A stretch of 64,000 nucleotides of DNA from JANXQG01 sp964615095 (GTDB lineage Bacteria > Planctomycetota > Planctomycetia > Pirellulales > Thermoguttaceae): assembly GCA_964615095.1 (NCBI GenBank), contig CAZTPX010000030.1:10214-74213 (forward strand), in the 5' to 3' direction. The notes beneath the pieces were generated by a model that was given only the letters and a program-made list of their open reading frames with translations, was not told the DNA's origin and did no database searches. Both the position numbers and the translations under genes were made by a program. Shown piece by piece: positions 43,458 to 54,230 of the stretch. Within the stretch, counting starts at the first letter, position 1. Each line of letters opens with the position of its first letter.

Positions 43458-44258
43458 ATGGTCCACGATCCCCGCTGCCTGACAACTTGGATGCGACATC
43501 CAGGAAGCCGAGTTGCCGTCGTCTTGGTCCTCGTGTTGCTCGCGGTTGCGTGCCTGGCCGTACAGGGCCGGGCACAGGAACCGGGAGTACACTTCTGGGA
43601 CCAAGGCGCAGTGCCACCGGGAGCGATTGGAAGCCGGCAGCTTCAGCGGGGCGGGCCATTGCCGGGTTTTTTCCAGCCAGTCGAGATCAAGGCCCCCGAC
43701 GGAGTCTCGATCTCGCTGGCTGTTGCAAATCAATTTGGTCCGGCGATGAAGGCGCCTTGCCGCGTCGGGCTGCTGATCGGTTCCGTCTACCGGCTGCGGG
43801 TAACGAACGTTCCCCTGCCGCAGGCGGAAGGGATGGAGGTCTTTCCCACAATCGAGATTATCGATCGGACCTACGCTCCGGAGGACCAGCAAGTCCGTTT
43901 TGCGATACCGGCGGAAATCACCGTGCAAGACATCGAACCTGCCCTGCGGGGCAAGTTCGTCACGCGTGTAATCTACCTGGAGGATCCGCGGCGTGCCCTG
44001 CCCATGCGGAACAACAACGGCCAGCCCTGGTTTGACGTCGGGCCGGGCCGCGATCCGCTGGTGGCGGCCGACGAGTTGGGCCGTCCGGTAGCGATTGTTC
44101 GCATGGGCGGCCGCGTACCGGACCAGGGCGCGGACCCCAATTTTTACTTCGGCTCGCCGGCCTGGGTGGCGTACCCGCCGCGCACGGCGCTGGAGAGCAA
44201 GCCCGTCCGCGAGGCTGCCCGTGCTCGAGCGGCCGTGCCCGTGGAGAAGAAGCCCTAG
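43458..44258 (+). CDS. Secreted surface protein, paralogue 2 of 3
   Basis: The protein has 266 residues with a signal peptide (VAVVLVLVLLAVACLAVQGRA). Its core matches the preceding gene: GMEVFPTIEI, AIPAEITVQDIEPALRGKFVTRVIYLEDPR. It lacks the Pro-rich tail of paralogue 1. ATG 43458 or 43491 could be the start; neither has a strong ribosome-binding site. It ends 2 bp before the third gene. Confidence 0.72.
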   Translation: MVHDPRCLTTWMRHPGSRVAVVLVLVLLAVACLAVQGRAQEPGVHFWDQGAVPPGAIGSRQLQRGGPLPGFFQPVEIKAPDGVSISLAVANQFGPAMKAPCRVGLLIGSVYRLRVTNVPLPQAEGMEVFPTIEIIDRTYAPEDQQVRFAIPAEITVQDIEPALRGKFVTRVIYLEDPRRALPMRNNNGQPWFDVGPGRDPLVAADELGRPVAIVRMGGRVPDQGADPNFYFGSPAWVAYPPRTALESKPVREAARARAAVPVEKKP

Positions 44259-44260
44259 CT

Positions 44261-45463
44261 ATGGACCAAGCGAGCAACAAGCAAACATCGACGCGGGCCT
44301 GGCGGTGGGCGATCATCGTGCTGGGCACGTTGGTCCTTTGCTCCTGCCAAGGTCCCGCTGCGCACGGGCCTAACCAGGCCGCAGCGCCCGGCAATGCCGT
44401 CGCGCAAGGACCTTACGCCGGTATACCGCCGCAGGCATATACGGGTGTGCCGCCCGGAGAGCCGTGCCCGCTGGGGCCGCCGGGCATGGAAGCGGGCGTT
44501 CCTCTGCCCTATACGGGCGCGGGCCCTTGGGTGCCGCCGGGAATTGTTCCGCCTTGGCCTGCGGACGAGTACCTCCGCGATGGCGGCAACGCCGGTCCGC
44601 CCATCCGCGTGGGCCGCAACGGGGAGTTGCTCGGGCTGGAAATGGAAGACACCGTGGCCCGCTACAACACGCTCGACGGCCGCACGCTGGTCGAACCTAG
44701 CAACAAGGTGGACATCTACAGCCCGCGCTTCGGCGCTGTGCGGCAGGTGGTCGACGTCGAGGTGGACCAGCAGCGCAACCGGGCCACGGGCGTGATCGAG
44801 CCGCTGAAGCCGCTAGGACCCCGCACGAGTGAACCGGCGGTGTTGAACACGCAGAACTTGCAGGCCGTCCGCGACATCGGCGCGAACCCGCCCGTGCAGC
44901 TCCGCAGCCGCCAGTCGCAGGCCACGCTCTTTGCCGAGTTGCAACCCAGGGGCTTCGACAACCTCTATCGCGCCTACGAAAACGTAGCCGTCATTCGCAC
45001 CGGCATTTACGTCGGGCACGATGAGCCGATCCTGGCCAAGGGCGTGCAAGCGGCGATTTCCTGGAACCACAAGCAGGCCGTGCAGATCTACCTCGATAGC
45101 CACGCGGCCGGCCAGACGGTAGTCAACCAGAAACTGCAAGAGACCTTCGGTTTCGGTTCGTCGCCCAACCCGCGGCTGCGGATCATCAAGGTGGCATCGA
45201 CCCCCGTGGCCGAGCCGGGCGACGAAGTCTCATTCACGATCCGCTTCGACAACGTGGGCAATCAGACGATCGGCAGCGTGCAGATCGTCGATAGCCTGAC
45301 GACACGGTTGGAGTACATGCCCAACAGCGCTCAATGCAGCCTGAAGGCCAAGTTCTCCACGCAGCCCAACGAGGGCGAGTCGCTCATCGTGCGCTGCCTG
45401 CTCAGCGACCCCCTGCCGGCCGGCAAGGGCGGCGTGTTCCGCTTCCGCTGCATCGTGCGCTAA
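44261..45463 (+). CDS. Surface lipoprotein with DUF11-type domain, gene 3 of the cluster
   Basis: This 400-residue lipoprotein has the lipobox LVLCSC (about 24-29) and a Gly/Pro-rich linker. A middle domain (about 110-280) follows, then a C-terminal DUF11 (CARDB-like) beta-sandwich with EPGDEVSFTIRFDNVGNQTIGSVQIVDSL. DUF11 modules act as stalks in surface proteins. With its two neighbours it probably forms a surface complex. Confidence 0.78.
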   Translation: MDQASNKQTSTRAWRWAIIVLGTLVLCSCQGPAAHGPNQAAAPGNAVAQGPYAGIPPQAYTGVPPGEPCPLGPPGMEAGVPLPYTGAGPWVPPGIVPPWPADEYLRDGGNAGPPIRVGRNGELLGLEMEDTVARYNTLDGRTLVEPSNKVDIYSPRFGAVRQVVDVEVDQQRNRATGVIEPLKPLGPRTSEPAVLNTQNLQAVRDIGANPPVQLRSRQSQATLFAELQPRGFDNLYRAYENVAVIRTGIYVGHDEPILAKGVQAAISWNHKQAVQIYLDSHAAGQTVVNQKLQETFGFGSSPNPRLRIIKVASTPVAEPGDEVSFTIRFDNVGNQTIGSVQIVDSLTTRLEYMPNSAQCSLKAKFSTQPNEGESLIVRCLLSDPLPAGKGGVFRFRCIVR

Positions 45464-45518
45464 AAATGAGTTCCAAGGCCCGCACGTACGCGGCCGTGGT
45501 AGTACCGGTCACCATCGA

Positions 45519-45956
45519 TCAGTTCGCCTTTCGTTTCGCCCTGGTCTTCGCCGGCAGCGGCGCTTCCTTGAATCGCCACTTGCCCTTGACCCTCACCAGC
45601 GACCATTGCACCTCACCCGCGGGCTCTCCCGTCTCGGCATCTTTGAGCATGACGGGCACGGTGGCCGAATCGCCCGACACGACGGGCGTCTTGCCCTCAT
45701 AGTGATAGGCCTTGTATCGTTCCAGCGACTCCTTCGACGGCTGAGCCTCAGCGACAAACAACGGCTTGATGCGTTCCAGCTCCCTTTCCGTGTGCGCGAA
45801 GTCCTCAACATCTTCGACGAACCAGAGGATTCGCGTGTTCAGAGGAACCTCGCGATCGGGCGGAGGAGGACGATCGCAACCCGCCGCGAGCAAGCCCGGC
45901 AGGATCAAGAACAGCCAGGCCGCCAATCTGCCGGTTCGGTCACAAATCTCTCGCAT
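45519..45956 (-). CDS. Small lipoprotein
   Basis: The 145-residue protein has a lipobox LLAAGC (Cys at about 27) and an acidic mature domain with EVQWSLVRVKGKWRFKEAPLP at the end, a pattern seen in many NTF2/DUF4878-like lipoproteins. GGAAGGAGT precedes ATG 45956. It lies 31 bp after the LERLEDRRMLS surface gene on the same strand. Function is unknown. Confidence 0.75.
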   Translation of the reverse strand: MREICDRTGRLAAWLFLILPGLLAAGCDRPPPPDREVPLNTRILWFVEDVEDFAHTERELERIKPLFVAEAQPSKESLERYKAYHYEGKTPVVSGDSATVPVMLKDAETGEPAGEVQWSLVRVKGKWRFKEAPLPAKTRAKRKAN

Positions 45957-45987
45957 GGTCGACTCCTTCCGCAAGGCCCCCTGACAC

Positions 45988-46914
45988 TCACGGACCCTTG
46001 AGGTCCGGCCACGCGTGAGTCAAGGTGGCGGTCGCTGTGGCCGGAGCACCCGTTCCCGCGCCGTTCGTCACGGTCACGACGAAAGTCAGTGTGCCGTCCG
46101 GCAACGACGAAACGTTGATGCCGGTCACCAGAGGAATCGCCATCATATACGCGGGCACGATTTCTCCCGGATACGTCGCGTGCGGACCGACGCAGACCTC
46201 GGTCACCGTGCCGCTCCCGGTCACCGGGGTTCCGCCGCCGGACGAGCTTACCGTATAGCGGTAGCAAGCGCCGAGTTCGGCGTTGACGAACATGAATCCG
46301 GTGTCGCTTGCTTCGTCTGGGGTAATCGGCTCCGTGCCGCTGGTGTCGAAGGATGTGATCGTGCTGGGTGCCTGAATGCTGTAGCCCGCCGGCACGGTCT
46401 GAGCGAGCGTCGTGGTTGCTGTGACGAGGGAACTGCCCGCACTGCTGGAGACTCTGACCGTATAGGTTAGGGTGCCGTTGGGCATCATCGCCACGTTGAT
46501 CCCCAGTACGTATTGGGGCGATGTGGAGCCGACGGCGCCGCTGCCGGTTATCGGCGTGCCGCCACCGGAAGAAGTCACGGAGAAGGTGTACGTTGCGCCG
46601 ACGGGGGCCCCGGAGAGAACAAAACCCGTTCCGGGCCCGGTAATGGACCTGCCCCACGCAACGCTGGTAATATCGGAGAGTCCACTAACGATTGCAATGG
46701 AGTATTTCCCCGCATTTACGGGTGCAATGACGGGCGGCCGGATGGGACCGTAAACGGGCGGCGCCGGGGCCACGAGCAACGATTGCCCAGAGAGCATCCG
46801 ACGGTCTTCCAATCGTTCCAGGCCCAGGCGACGGCCGCCCCGCCCGTTATTCAAAGCGACCGATCGCCCCCGATGCCCCCTGCCGCTCGCTCCGGCTCTT
46901 CGATTCCCGAGCAT
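45988..46914 (-). CDS. Planctomycete surface protein with LERLEDRRMLS export motif
   Basis: The N-terminus carries GRRLGLERLEDRRMLSG, a motif found at the start of many exported planctomycete proteins instead of a normal signal peptide. Two homologous Thr/Ser-rich beta repeats of about 110 residues follow, each with SSGGGTPVTGSGTV/A and a YTV strand; they resemble Ig- or PKD-like surface modules. ATG 46914 with GGGGAGA six bases upstream is preferred to ATG 46920. 308 residues. Confidence 0.82.
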   Translation of the reverse strand: MLGNRRAGASGRGHRGRSVALNNGRGGRRLGLERLEDRRMLSGQSLLVAPAPPVYGPIRPPVIAPVNAGKYSIAIVSGLSDITSVAWGRSITGPGTGFVLSGAPVGATYTFSVTSSGGGTPITGSGAVGSTSPQYVLGINVAMMPNGTLTYTVRVSSSAGSSLVTATTTLAQTVPAGYSIQAPSTITSFDTSGTEPITPDEASDTGFMFVNAELGACYRYTVSSSGGGTPVTGSGTVTEVCVGPHATYPGEIVPAYMMAIPLVTGINVSSLPDGTLTFVVTVTNGAGTGAPATATATLTHAWPDLKGP

Positions 46915-47184
46915 AGCCATTCTCCCCGATGAAAGCGGATTTCCACTCGCAACTAGGATTGTAGTTGAACATGGTCGCGGACATTGGCGACTGGGCGTGT
47001 CCTCACAAGGAGGGTGTACGGTCGCCGTGTCGCCGCTGGCTGCGGCTCAAGTGTACTACTTTTATTTAATCCGATTTGACGAAGGTGTCAAGTCGTCCAC
47101 TTCAATGACAAAGAGGGACCTCCATGCTCTGGCAAGCCGCTGGCGAAGAAGATATCATGGAACGGGGAGGATGAGAGGACGAAT

Positions 47185-48324
47185 TTGAAAGCGGCGGCCA
47201 TGAATGCGTGCATGTTCCGGGCGGGGGCGTTGATCGCCCTCTTGCTGCCGCCTAGTGTTGCGGCCGCCGCCGATGCGGCGGCGACAGCCTATCAGAAGGG
47301 CATGGCCTGCCTGGAAGAAGATGATTTTTCCGCCGCGACTGCCGCCTTCACTACAGCCATCCGTCTCAACTCGAAATACGGCGACGCTTACAACCGCCGC
47401 GGCATCGCCCGTGCCATGAACGGCGAACTCAACAAGGCCATCGCCGACTACAGCGAGGCCATCCGCCTGGATCCGAACGCCGACGCCCTCAACAACCGGG
47501 GCATCGCCTACAGCACCAGGGGCGATCTCGACAAGGCCATCGCCGACTATGCCGAAGCCGTCCGTCTCGACCCGCAGTACACCGATGCCTATTACAATCT
47601 GGGCCTCGCTCACGAATCCAAGGGCGAACTGAACAAGGCGATCGCCGCCTTCACGGAGGTCATTCGCCTCAACCCCGAGGATGCCGGGGCCTATAACGAG
47701 CGGGGCATCGCCCACGCGAACAACGGCGAACTCGACCAGGCTGTCGCCGACTATTCCGAGGCCGTGCGCCTCGACCCGCAGTATGCCGACGCTTATTACA
47801 ATCTCGGTCTGGCCTATAAACGCCAGGGCCAGTTCGAGCAGGCCATCGACGGCTACAGCGAGGCCATCCGCCTCGACCCCAATGATGCCGGGGCCTACAG
47901 CCGCCGCGGCGTCGCCTACGGAGACCAGGGCCAGTTCGACCAGGCCATCGCCGATTCCAGCGAGGCCATCCGGTTGGACCCGCGCTCAGCCGAGGCGTAT
48001 TGCACGCGGGGCTTCGCCCTGGAACAGAGCGGCCAACTCGAAAAGGCCATCCTCGATTGCACGCAAGCCATCCGACTCAATCCGCGTCTTGCCGAGGCCT
48101 ATGCCAACCGGGCAAGCGCCTACGCCAAACAAGGCGAACGGGCCAAGGCGGACGCGGATCTCGCGCACGCGAAGTGGCTGGGATATACACCAGCGGCCGC
48201 TCACAAAACGCCTGGCGGTTTCTTGACTGGCCCCCTCGTGACGCTCCTTGTCATCGGAATAATTGTCGGCACGCTGCTGTGGTGGATGCGAAAAAAGCGG
48301 CGGCTGCCAACGTTTGGGCGGTGA
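47185..48324 (+). CDS. TPR protein with signal peptide and C-terminal membrane anchor
   Basis: A signal-like helix (ALIALLLPPSVAAAA) is followed by about nine tetratricopeptide repeats (about 30-330) of the form AIADYSEAIRLDPNYADAYYNRG. A C-terminal transmembrane helix (VTLLVIGIIVGTLLWWM) and a basic tail follow. TPR arrays bind protein partners, here probably on the outer face of the membrane. TTG 47185 has GAGAGGA nearby; ATG 47200 is the alternative start. The repeats are nearly identical to each other at DNA level, which indicates recent internal duplication. Confidence 0.88.
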   Translation: MKAAAMNACMFRAGALIALLLPPSVAAAADAAATAYQKGMACLEEDDFSAATAAFTTAIRLNSKYGDAYNRRGIARAMNGELNKAIADYSEAIRLDPNADALNNRGIAYSTRGDLDKAIADYAEAVRLDPQYTDAYYNLGLAHESKGELNKAIAAFTEVIRLNPEDAGAYNERGIAHANNGELDQAVADYSEAVRLDPQYADAYYNLGLAYKRQGQFEQAIDGYSEAIRLDPNDAGAYSRRGVAYGDQGQFDQAIADSSEAIRLDPRSAEAYCTRGFALEQSGQLEKAILDCTQAIRLNPRLAEAYANRASAYAKQGERAKADADLAHAKWLGYTPAAAHKTPGGFLTGPLVTLLVIGIIVGTLLWWMRKKRRLPTFGR

Positions 48325-48639
48325 CGGCCAATTCGAATCCCCCCTGCGCAAATTCACGCGCGGCTGGCCCCTCCCGCGTTTTTCCTTGGCTGTCCCCAAA
48401 TGCATTCTTCGGCCCTCTCGTTTTTGGCGGCAGATTCCCACGGGTTCATTTATCACAGGATTGCCTGCTGAAAATACCGCTCCTAGAATGCCCTTGGAGA
48501 CGCGGGGCGCGTCTCGGATTCAATCTTGTCTCTCGTTTTCCAGGATGCGGGCTATGGTTCGCGCGGCCGAATACGGATCGGTTCACGTCACACTGTACGA
48601 AGTATAAAGCCCGCCTTGCCACTTCAGGGTCGACAGGAA
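48325..48639. other. Intergenic region before the hydrogenase operon
   Basis: No gene is supported. No clear -35/-10 pair or sigma-54 site for hypC was found by eye. Confidence 0.45.
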
Positions 48640-48891
48640 ATGTGTTTGGCCATACCGGGGAAAGTGGTTGAGACCTACCAAGAGAACGACGTGCTCATGG
48701 GCAAGGTCGATTTCGGCGGCGTGGCGAAACGCGTATGTCTCGACCACGTGCCCGAGGTGCAGATAGGCAAATACGTCCTCGTCCACGTGGGCTTTGCCCT
48801 TTCCGAAGTCGATGAGGAAGAGGCGCAGCAGGTATTTTCATTTTTGCGGCAAATGAACGAATTGGAAGAATTGAAGATCGGCCAGTCGTAG
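48640..48891 (+). CDS. hypC: Hydrogenase maturation protein HypC
   Basis: This 83-residue chaperone delivers the Fe(CN)2CO unit to the hydrogenase large subunit with HypD. It starts MCLAIPGKVVE, with the essential Cys2, and has the OB-like core KVDFGGVAKRVCLDHVPE. AGGAA lies just before ATG 48640. First gene of the hydrogenase operon. Confidence 0.95.
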   Translation: MCLAIPGKVVETYQENDVLMGKVDFGGVAKRVCLDHVPEVQIGKYVLVHVGFALSEVDEEEAQQVFSFLRQMNELEELKIGQS

Positions 48892-48940
48892 GGAACGCGG
48901 GTGCGCCGCGTTCCCCACGGAAAATGAAAACGGGCGCATC

Positions 48941-50071
48941 ATGAAGTACCAGGATGAATATCGGGACCCAGCCGCCGCCCAAAAACTGCGGCAGGCCATT
49001 CATCGGGCAACCACCCGGCCTTGGACGATCATGGAGATCTGTGGCGGGCAGACGCACACGATCGTCAAGTACGGCATCGACGAGTTGCTGCCTGCACAAA
49101 TCGAGTTGGTTCACGGTCCCGGCTGCCCGGTGTGCGTCACACCGCTGGAATTGATCGATCAGGCCACGGAAATTGCCTCCCAGTCCGGGGTGATCTTCTG
49201 TTCCTTCGGCGACATGCTCCGCGTGCCCGGCAGCCGGCGTGATTTATTTGCGGTCAAGGCCGCGGGGGGCGACGTGCGGATCGTCTATTCGCCCCTGGAT
49301 TGCCTCAAGGTCGCCCAAGAGAACCCGCAGCGGACGGTGGTCTTCTTCGCCGTGGGGTTCGAGACCACCGCGCCCGCCAATGCCATGGCCGTGTGGCAGG
49401 CGAAGCGCCGGGGGCTGAAGAATTTCGCCGTGCTGGTCTCGCACGTGCTGGTCCCGCCGGCGATGACCGCCATTCTCTCCTCGCCCCGCAACCGCGTGCA
49501 GGCCTTTCTCGCCGCGGGACACGTGTGTTCGGTGATGGGCTACGAGGAATATGAACCGCTGGCTCCGCGCTTCCGCGTGCCCATCGTGGTCACGGGCTTC
49601 GAGCCGCTGGATCTCTTGGAAGGAGTTTACCAGGCCGTTTGCATGCTGGAGGAAGGCCGTTACGAAGTGGCCAACCAGTACGTCCGCGCGGTGCGCCGCG
49701 AGGGGAGTCCCGCGGCCCGCCGGCTGATCGACGACGTTTTCGAGATCACCGATCGCAAGTGGCGCGGCATCGGCACGATTCCGCGGAGCGGATACCGGCT
49801 GCGGCCGGCCTACGCCGCTTTCGACGCCCAGCGGCGGTTTGCCGTGCAGGGCATGCAGGTGGCCGAATCCAGCGTGTGCATCAGCGGGCTGATCCTGCAA
49901 GGGCTGAAGAAGCCGCATCAATGTCCGGCTTTCGGCAAGGCCTGCACACCGCAGACGCCGCTGGGCGCCACGATGGTTTCCTCCGAGGGGGCGTGTGCCG
50001 CCTACTACCATTATGGCCGCTATCGGCAAGCATCGGCCGCGCCGCAAGTAGAGGAGGGCGTCCATGTCTGA
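48941..50071 (+). CDS. hypD: Hydrogenase maturation protein HypD
   Basis: HypD carries a [4Fe-4S] cluster and, with HypC, builds the Fe(CN)2CO group. Motifs are EICGGQTHTIVKYG, HGPGCPVCVTP, FETTAPA and the C-terminal Cys cluster CPAFGKACTPQTPLGATMVSSEGACAAYY. 376 residues, normal length. Its stop overlaps the hypE start by 8 bp. Confidence 0.97.
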   Translation: MKYQDEYRDPAAAQKLRQAIHRATTRPWTIMEICGGQTHTIVKYGIDELLPAQIELVHGPGCPVCVTPLELIDQATEIASQSGVIFCSFGDMLRVPGSRRDLFAVKAAGGDVRIVYSPLDCLKVAQENPQRTVVFFAVGFETTAPANAMAVWQAKRRGLKNFAVLVSHVLVPPAMTAILSSPRNRVQAFLAAGHVCSVMGYEEYEPLAPRFRVPIVVTGFEPLDLLEGVYQAVCMLEEGRYEVANQYVRAVRREGSPAARRLIDDVFEITDRKWRGIGTIPRSGYRLRPAYAAFDAQRRFAVQGMQVAESSVCISGLILQGLKKPHQCPAFGKACTPQTPLGATMVSSEGACAAYYHYGRYRQASAAPQVEEGVHV

Positions 50072-51164
50072 GTCTTGGACAGGACCGCGCGGAATCGAGA
50101 TCGAGCAGTTCACCTGCCCTCTGCCTGCCGTGGATCGCGAACATGTCCTGTTGGGGCACGGCAGCGGCGGCACGCTGACCGCCGATTTGATCCAGCAGGT
50201 CTTCATGGAAGGTTACGGTTCCAACCCGCCACCGGCTCTGGAAGATCAGGCGACACTCACGCTGAGCAGCCCTATCAGCAACGGGCACAAGGCCATGCGG
50301 ATCGCGCTGACGACCGATTCGTTCGTGGTCCGTCCGCCGTTCTTCCCCGGTGGCGATATTGGCCGCTTGGCGGTCCACGGCACGGTCAACGACCTGGCGG
50401 TGGGCGGGGCCACGCCCATGTACCTGGCGGCCGCATTCATCCTGGAGGAAGGGTTGCCCCTGGCCGATCTGCGTCGGATCGTGGCTTCCATGCACGAGGC
50501 CTGCGCCGCGGCGGGCGTCTCGATCGTCACCGGCGACACCAAGGTGGTCGACCGCGGCAAGGGCGATCAGATCTTCATTACCACCACGGGCGTGGGCACC
50601 GTCCCCGCGGGGCGTTTCCTTTCCGTGCGCAATGCCCGCCCGGGCGACAAGGTCCTGGTCTCGGGCACGATCGGCGACCATGGGATCGCGATCTTGTCGG
50701 TCCGCGAAGGGATCGAATTCGAAACGGTGCTGCAAAGCGATACGGCGGCGCTCAACGACCTGACGCGGGTCATGCTTTGCGAATGCTCGTCGATCCGCTG
50801 GATGCGCGACCCGACTCGCGGCGGGTTGTCCAGTTCGCTCAACGAACTGGCCGCCGCGTCGGAAGTGGGTGTGAAACTCGACGAGGCGGCGATTCCCGTA
50901 CGTGCGGAAGTCCATGCCGCTTGCGCCATGCTGGGCCTCGATCCCTTGTACGTGGCCAACGAAGGGAAACTCGTCGCGGTCGTTCCGCCCCGCGATGCGG
51001 ACCGCTTGCTGGACGTGATGCGGGGCCATCCGCTGGGTCGCCAGGCCGCCATGATCGGCGAGATTGTCGATGAGCATTGCGGCATGGTGATCTTGCGGTC
51101 GCTTATCGGCGGCGAACGTGTCGTCACCATGTTGGCGGGAGAACAATTACCGAGAATTTGCTGA
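50064..51164 (+). CDS. hypE: Hydrogenase maturation protein HypE
   Basis: The 366-residue AIR-synthase-fold enzyme dehydrates HypF-carbamoylated Cys to thiocyanate, the source of the cyanide ligands. The start HGSGG (LLGHGSGGTL), DDSF-like TTDSFVV, the GDTKVV loop, and the terminal PRIC with the carbamoylated Cys are all present. HypF itself, which it needs, is not in the window. Confidence 0.97.
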   Translation: MSESWTGPRGIEIEQFTCPLPAVDREHVLLGHGSGGTLTADLIQQVFMEGYGSNPPPALEDQATLTLSSPISNGHKAMRIALTTDSFVVRPPFFPGGDIGRLAVHGTVNDLAVGGATPMYLAAAFILEEGLPLADLRRIVASMHEACAAAGVSIVTGDTKVVDRGKGDQIFITTTGVGTVPAGRFLSVRNARPGDKVLVSGTIGDHGIAILSVREGIEFETVLQSDTAALNDLTRVMLCECSSIRWMRDPTRGGLSSSLNELAAASEVGVKLDEAAIPVRAEVHAACAMLGLDPLYVANEGKLVAVVPPRDADRLLDVMRGHPLGRQAAMIGEIVDEHCGMVILRSLIGGERVVTMLAGEQLPRIC

Positions 51165-51175
51165 GGAGAATAGCT

Positions 51176-52243
<1,068 letters not shown>

Positions 52244-52277
52244 CTCATCCTCTATCATCCATTCTGGAGCGAAATTC

Positions 52278-54083
52278 ATGTCTACGATTACTCTACCCGA
52301 ACGAGTCGCGCCCAGCGAGCGCGGCAAACTCATCGAGATGTCCTGGGACCCGATCACCCGCATCGTGGGCAGCCTGGGCATTTATACCAAGATCGATTTC
52401 GAGAACCAGCGGGTCATCGAGTGCCACAGCACCTCATCGATCTTCCGCGGCTACAGCGTGTTCATGAAGGGCAAAGACCCCCGCGACGCGCACTTCATCA
52501 CCAGCCGCATCTGCGGCATCTGCGGCGACAACCACGCCACCTGTTCCTGCTACGCGCAGAACATGGCCTACGGCATCCGCCCGCCCGACATTGCCGAATG
52601 GATCGTCAACCTGGGCGAGGCAGCGGAATACATGTTCGACCACAACATCTTCCAGGACAACCTCGTAGGCGTCGATTTCTGCGAGCAGATGGTCAAGGAG
52701 ACCAATCCCGGAGTGCTCGATCAGGCCGAGCGGACGCCTGCGCCCAACGGCGAGATCCACGGCTACAAGACCATCGCCGACATCATGCGGACGCTGAATC
52801 CCTTCTCGGGCCAGTTCTACCGCGAGGCCCTGGAAATGAGCCGCTTGACCCGCGAGATGTTCTGCCTGATGGAAGGCCGGCACACGCATCCCTCGACGCT
52901 CTATCCGGGCGGCGTGGGCACCGTGCCCAGCCTGCAACTCTTCTCCGAGTATCTCGTGCGGCTGATGAAGTACGTCGAGTTCATGAAGAAGGTCGTGCCC
53001 TTGCACGACGACCTGTTCGACTTCTTCTACCAGGCCCTGCCCGGTTACGAAGAGGTGGGCCAGCGCCGCGTGTTGCTGGGCTGCTGGGGTTCCTGGAACG
53101 ATCCGGCAGTCTGCGACTATACCTACCACAACATGGAGAAATGGGGCAACGCCATGTACGTCACACCGGGCGTCGTGGTCGACGGCCAGTTGCTGACCAC
53201 CAGCCTGGTGGACATCAACCTCGGCCTCCGCATCCTCCTGGGAAGTTCTTATTACCAGGACTGGGGCGACAATGGCGAGATCTTCGTCGAGAAAGACCCG
53301 CTGGGAAACAAGATCGACCGGCGGCACCCTTGGAACCAGACCACCACTCCCAAGCCGCAGAAGCGCGACTTCAACGGGAACTACACGTGGGTCATGTCGC
53401 CCCGCTGGTTGGACAAACGGACCGGCGATCACCTGGCCCTGGACACGGGCGGCGGCCCTTTGGCGCGGCTCTGGGCCACGGCCTTGGCCGGCAAGGTCGA
53501 TTTCGGTTACGTGACGGCCACGGGCAAGAGCGTGAAGATCAACTTGCCCAAGACCGCGCTGATGGGCGAGGCGGAGTTCGAATGGCGGATCCCGCAATGG
53601 AGCAATACCATCGAGCGCAATCGGGCACGCACCTACTTCCAGGCCTATGCCGCGGCGGCGGCCCTGTATTTCTGCGAGCGGGCGCTCGACGAGGTGCATG
53701 CCGGCCACACGAAGACCTTCACCGATTTCAAGGTGCCGGACGAGGCCATCGGCTGCGGCTTCCACGAGGCCGTGCGAGGCGTGCTCTCGCACCACCTGGT
53801 GATCCGCAACAAGAAGATCGCCAACTATCATCCCTACCCGCCCACGCCCTGGAACGCCAGCCCCCGCGACAGCTACGGCACGCCGGGACCCTATGAAGAC
53901 GCCGTGCAGGGAACGCCCCTCTTCGAGGAGAACCCGCCCGAGAAGTTCAAGGGCATCGACATCATGCGCACGGTGCGGAGCTTCGATCCCTGCCTGCCCT
54001 GCGGCGTTCACATGTACACAGGGAAGGGCAAATTGATCGACGTGCAGCACGTGCCCATGTTCGGCGCGGCGGGACACGCATAA
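52278..54083 (+). CDS. hhyL: [NiFe]-hydrogenase large subunit, group 1h-like
   Basis: The 601-residue catalytic subunit holds the Ni-Fe centre through Cys79/Cys82 in RICGICGDNHATC and Cys572/Cys575 in DPCLPCGVHMYTG. The L1 form with ICGDNH and the length are those of group 1h/Hhy. About 23 residues after His578 would be removed by the protease encoded at 57629. The small-subunit gene is 34 bp upstream. A nested palindromic repeat follows the stop. Confidence 0.95.
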   Translation: MSTITLPERVAPSERGKLIEMSWDPITRIVGSLGIYTKIDFENQRVIECHSTSSIFRGYSVFMKGKDPRDAHFITSRICGICGDNHATCSCYAQNMAYGIRPPDIAEWIVNLGEAAEYMFDHNIFQDNLVGVDFCEQMVKETNPGVLDQAERTPAPNGEIHGYKTIADIMRTLNPFSGQFYREALEMSRLTREMFCLMEGRHTHPSTLYPGGVGTVPSLQLFSEYLVRLMKYVEFMKKVVPLHDDLFDFFYQALPGYEEVGQRRVLLGCWGSWNDPAVCDYTYHNMEKWGNAMYVTPGVVVDGQLLTTSLVDINLGLRILLGSSYYQDWGDNGEIFVEKDPLGNKIDRRHPWNQTTTPKPQKRDFNGNYTWVMSPRWLDKRTGDHLALDTGGGPLARLWATALAGKVDFGYVTATGKSVKINLPKTALMGEAEFEWRIPQWSNTIERNRARTYFQAYAAAAALYFCERALDEVHAGHTKTFTDFKVPDEAIGCGFHEAVRGVLSHHLVIRNKKIANYHPYPPTPWNASPRDSYGTPGPYEDAVQGTPLFEENPPEKFKGIDIMRTVRSFDPCLPCGVHMYTGKGKLIDVQHVPMFGAAGHA

Positions 54084-54103
54084 TGAGATTTGAAGAGAAG
54101 TTG

Positions 54104-54204
54104 GGTGGCATGCTTTCACGCGCCAGCGGGTAAGCATGTCACCAGCCGGGCGCATGCTTACCCGCCGACCATGAGTTCATGGTGTGCCGTGAAAGCATGC
54201 CACC
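54104..54204. repeat. Nested palindromic repeat inside the hydrogenase operon
   Basis: The outer arms GGTGGCATGCTTTCACG (54104-54120) and 54188-54204 are exact complements. An inner pair, GCGGGTAAGCATG (54126-54138) and 54153-54165, is also exact. The element lies between the large-subunit stop and the next ATG. It can form a two-tier hairpin that may protect the upstream mRNA and lower downstream expression. Confidence 0.85.
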
Positions 54205-54230
54205 TGTCCCAGACGGACCGATTAGCCACC

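Noticed and set aside
47129..47145. Weak sigma-54-like site before the TPR gene (CTGGCAAGCCGCTGGCG)
   Set aside because: Three conserved positions deviate, including the -12 TTGC.
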